From Reichenbachiella ulvae (GTDB lineage Bacteria > Bacteroidota > Bacteroidia > Cytophagales > Cyclobacteriaceae): a stretch of 64,000 bases of DNA. The stretch is taken from positions 5,305,501-5,369,500 of the forward strand of contig NZ_JAOYOD010000001.1 in NCBI RefSeq assembly GCF_025833875.1. Direction: 5' to 3'. The notes under the pieces were generated by a model. That model had not been told where the DNA came from and made no database searches. It was given only the letters and a program-made list of their open reading frames with translations. The translations under genes and the position numbers were made by a program. Below, in pieces: positions 62,685 through 64,000 of the stretch; positions within the stretch are counted from its first letter, which is position 1; every line of letters starts with the position of its first letter.

Positions 62685-63836
62685 TTAAAGCTTCGAAAAA
62701 GTTTGAATCCATCTTTCGGGGACTTCTCCTTTAGTCGCTTCTATATAGTCCGAGTGATCACAGGGGACCATATAGTTTCTGTCATAAATACCCGTGTGAT
62801 TCACGTTAGGGACTTCCATCCACCACTTGTCTGACAGTCGACTTTTGTAAAACACGATAGACTCAGGATTGACATCCAGTGCTACAACATATTTGACATA
62901 GTCATTGGTTTGAAAGCCTTTTTCGTTTTTACGATTTTTGAAGCCTTCTATGAAATACCACACCATCGTAGCGATGACCATCGCAGATTGGCGATCCTCC
63001 GTATCTTTTTCTGGATTGTATTCATATATACCCACAGAGCTAAGCTTGTCATTCATGCCAGCGTACCACATGATCTGGCAGGCTTCCTCTCCAGTCAGTC
63101 CAAATACCTCGGCATGATCAGCCCCTGGGCAATACATTTTTTGTACGGCGGACAGGTCGAAGCTGAGCATATCTGCTTCTCTGATTAAGGGCTCTACGCG
63201 GCGGAAGTTTTCTCTCATGGCTCCCAGTCTCAAACTGCTAAAGCCCAATTGGTCCAATACTTTGGGCGCTCCAGGATTGACTAAATAAGACTGATGTCCG
63301 AGCTGTGTATAATTGAATAGGTAATTGGGTTCGTGGGTGAAGATCTTATGTAGATGACTTTGGTTGGCGGCATAGTGCGCCTTGTTTACAATGTCAAATC
63401 GAGAATCAACATTGAGGATGCTGACCATCTTTTCCTCTTCTTCGTAAGCCATGAACTGTCCCATATCCAGATCGTGCGAACCACCGATTAGGATAGGTAG
63501 AATCTGTTTTTGCATCAATCGATGGCAGACGGCCTGAATGCGCTTGTATGTTTCTTCTCTTTCAGGCCCATTCCTTAGGTTTCCCAGGTCGATGATGTTG
63601 CACATGCCTTCGCCTTTTTTCAGGCTGTAGAGTTTTTGGCGAATGTATTTGAGGCCAGCATCGTTGATGTTGGCACTGCCGCTTGTCTCGCTAAGTCCAA
63701 TGATCGCAATGTCGATGGCCTCCAGGCTCGGCATTTTGTTTTCATTGATATAAATGGATTGAATCAACGAGTCGCTATCAAAATTTTCAGGATTGAGGCT
63801 GGCGTCTATGGGATTGAAAAAGAGTTTTAAGTCCAT
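62685..63836 (-). CDS. Arginase/agmatinase/formiminoglutamase-family protein with altered metal site
   Basis: A 383-residue ureohydrolase-fold protein. The GGSHD motif (His121) and the D-x-x-x-D pair at Asp144/Asp148 are present, but the central His of DAHxD is Arg146 (DSRFD), and the later SxDxDxxDP motif is reduced to SFDLSAVQ, keeping Asp227 and replacing the second Asp by Ser229. Four of six usual Mn2+ ligands remain. Bacteroidota carry such long members, often labelled formimidoylglutamase. It may bind one metal, use another chemistry or be a non-enzymatic homologue. It stands alone, converging on the MCP gene. Confidence 0.82.
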   Translation of the reverse strand: MDLKLFFNPIDASLNPENFDSDSLIQSIYINENKMPSLEAIDIAIIGLSETSGSANINDAGLKYIRQKLYSLKKGEGMCNIIDLGNLRNGPEREETYKRIQAVCHRLMQKQILPILIGGSHDLDMGQFMAYEEEEKMVSILNVDSRFDIVNKAHYAANQSHLHKIFTHEPNYLFNYTQLGHQSYLVNPGAPKVLDQLGFSSLRLGAMRENFRRVEPLIREADMLSFDLSAVQKMYCPGADHAEVFGLTGEEACQIMWYAGMNDKLSSVGIYEYNPEKDTEDRQSAMVIATMVWYFIEGFKNRKNEKGFQTNDYVKYVVALDVNPESIVFYKSRLSDKWWMEVPNVNHTGIYDRNYMVPCDHSDYIEATKGEVPERWIQTFSKL

Positions 63837-64000
63837 TCAGATAAGATGAATTTTGAATCAACCTGAATTTACCAATTCAGGAGAAAATAGTTAATTGATA
63901 TATGAAAAATGGATGACTAGTTTCTGTCAACTAAAAGAGTCTTGAGATAAGATAATCCCTAGTAACTAATCAACTATTTTTTATTAACTCATTCATTTGC
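63837..64000. other. Window end, noncoding
   Basis: AT-rich region upstream of the arginase-family gene. No further ORF could be supported before the window ends. Confidence 0.4.

Overview
The window looks like chromosomal DNA from a marine or soil member of the Bacteroidota, most likely order Cytophagales (Reichenbachiella/Fulvivirga-like; an inference from gene content, not a database match). Signs are a type IX secretion (T9SS) C-terminal sorting domain, two TonB-dependent receptors (one with an N-terminal carboxypeptidase-like domain), a propeller/Y_Y_Y histidine kinase, promoter elements of the TAnnTTTG type, few Shine-Dalgarno sequences and several TTG/GTG starts. No rRNA, tRNA, CRISPR array, intact insertion sequence, phage or plasmid genes were seen.

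Layout. 1-12 kb is mostly housekeeping: acyl-CoA carboxylase beta subunit and M42 peptidase, dihydrolipoyl dehydrogenase, a FabG-type reductase, a VWA membrane protein, a PLP-dependent desulfhydrase/deaminase, a TerB-like protein and an EamA transporter. Between lpd and fabG lies a noncoding array of degenerate repeats spaced 20-21 bp apart. 12.3-24.1 kb is a surface/secretion locus: a Kre9/KNH-like exported protein, a 3280-residue T9SS adhesin (7 kelch repeats, about 6 LamG-like modules, LRR, CUB, cadherin-like and FN3 modules) and a secreted caspase-fold protein. 24.5-27 kb has aroA and an MFS transporter. 27.4-32.6 kb is a chemoreceptor - YfiR-like - TonB receptor operon. 32.7-36.6 kb holds a PstS-like lipoprotein divergent from a second TonB receptor whose promoter carries a DtxR-like box, then a CAP-domain lipoprotein. 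36.8-42 kb has a propeller histidine kinase, an ECF sigma factor overlapping a membrane protein gene, and a TlpA-like thioredoxin.

42-49.5 kb is patchier: an AT-rich probably truncated ORF, a 42-bp tandem repeat with 4 exact-length units, a minus-strand operon (51-aa protein, LpxH-like phosphoesterase, glycosyltransferase, GH1 glycosidase), an AlkD-like protein, DUF3667, GNAT and uridine kinase, plus two coding-like gene remnants. 49.6-52.5 kb carries an ABC-F ATPase and small membrane proteins including PspC. 52.4-60.4 kb is a compact polyketide locus: one 2397-residue type I PKS (KS-AT-DH-ER-KR-ACP-TE) followed by the 4'-phosphopantetheinyl transferase that could activate it. A second chemoreceptor is divergent from the PKS, and a degenerate arginase-family protein closes the window.

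The most interesting items are the adhesin/caspase operon, the MCP-YfiR-TonB receptor operon, the self-contained PKS-PPTase pair with altered DH and ER motifs, the two repeat arrays with about 21-bp (or 42-bp) periodicity, and the arginase homologue lacking two of six metal ligands.
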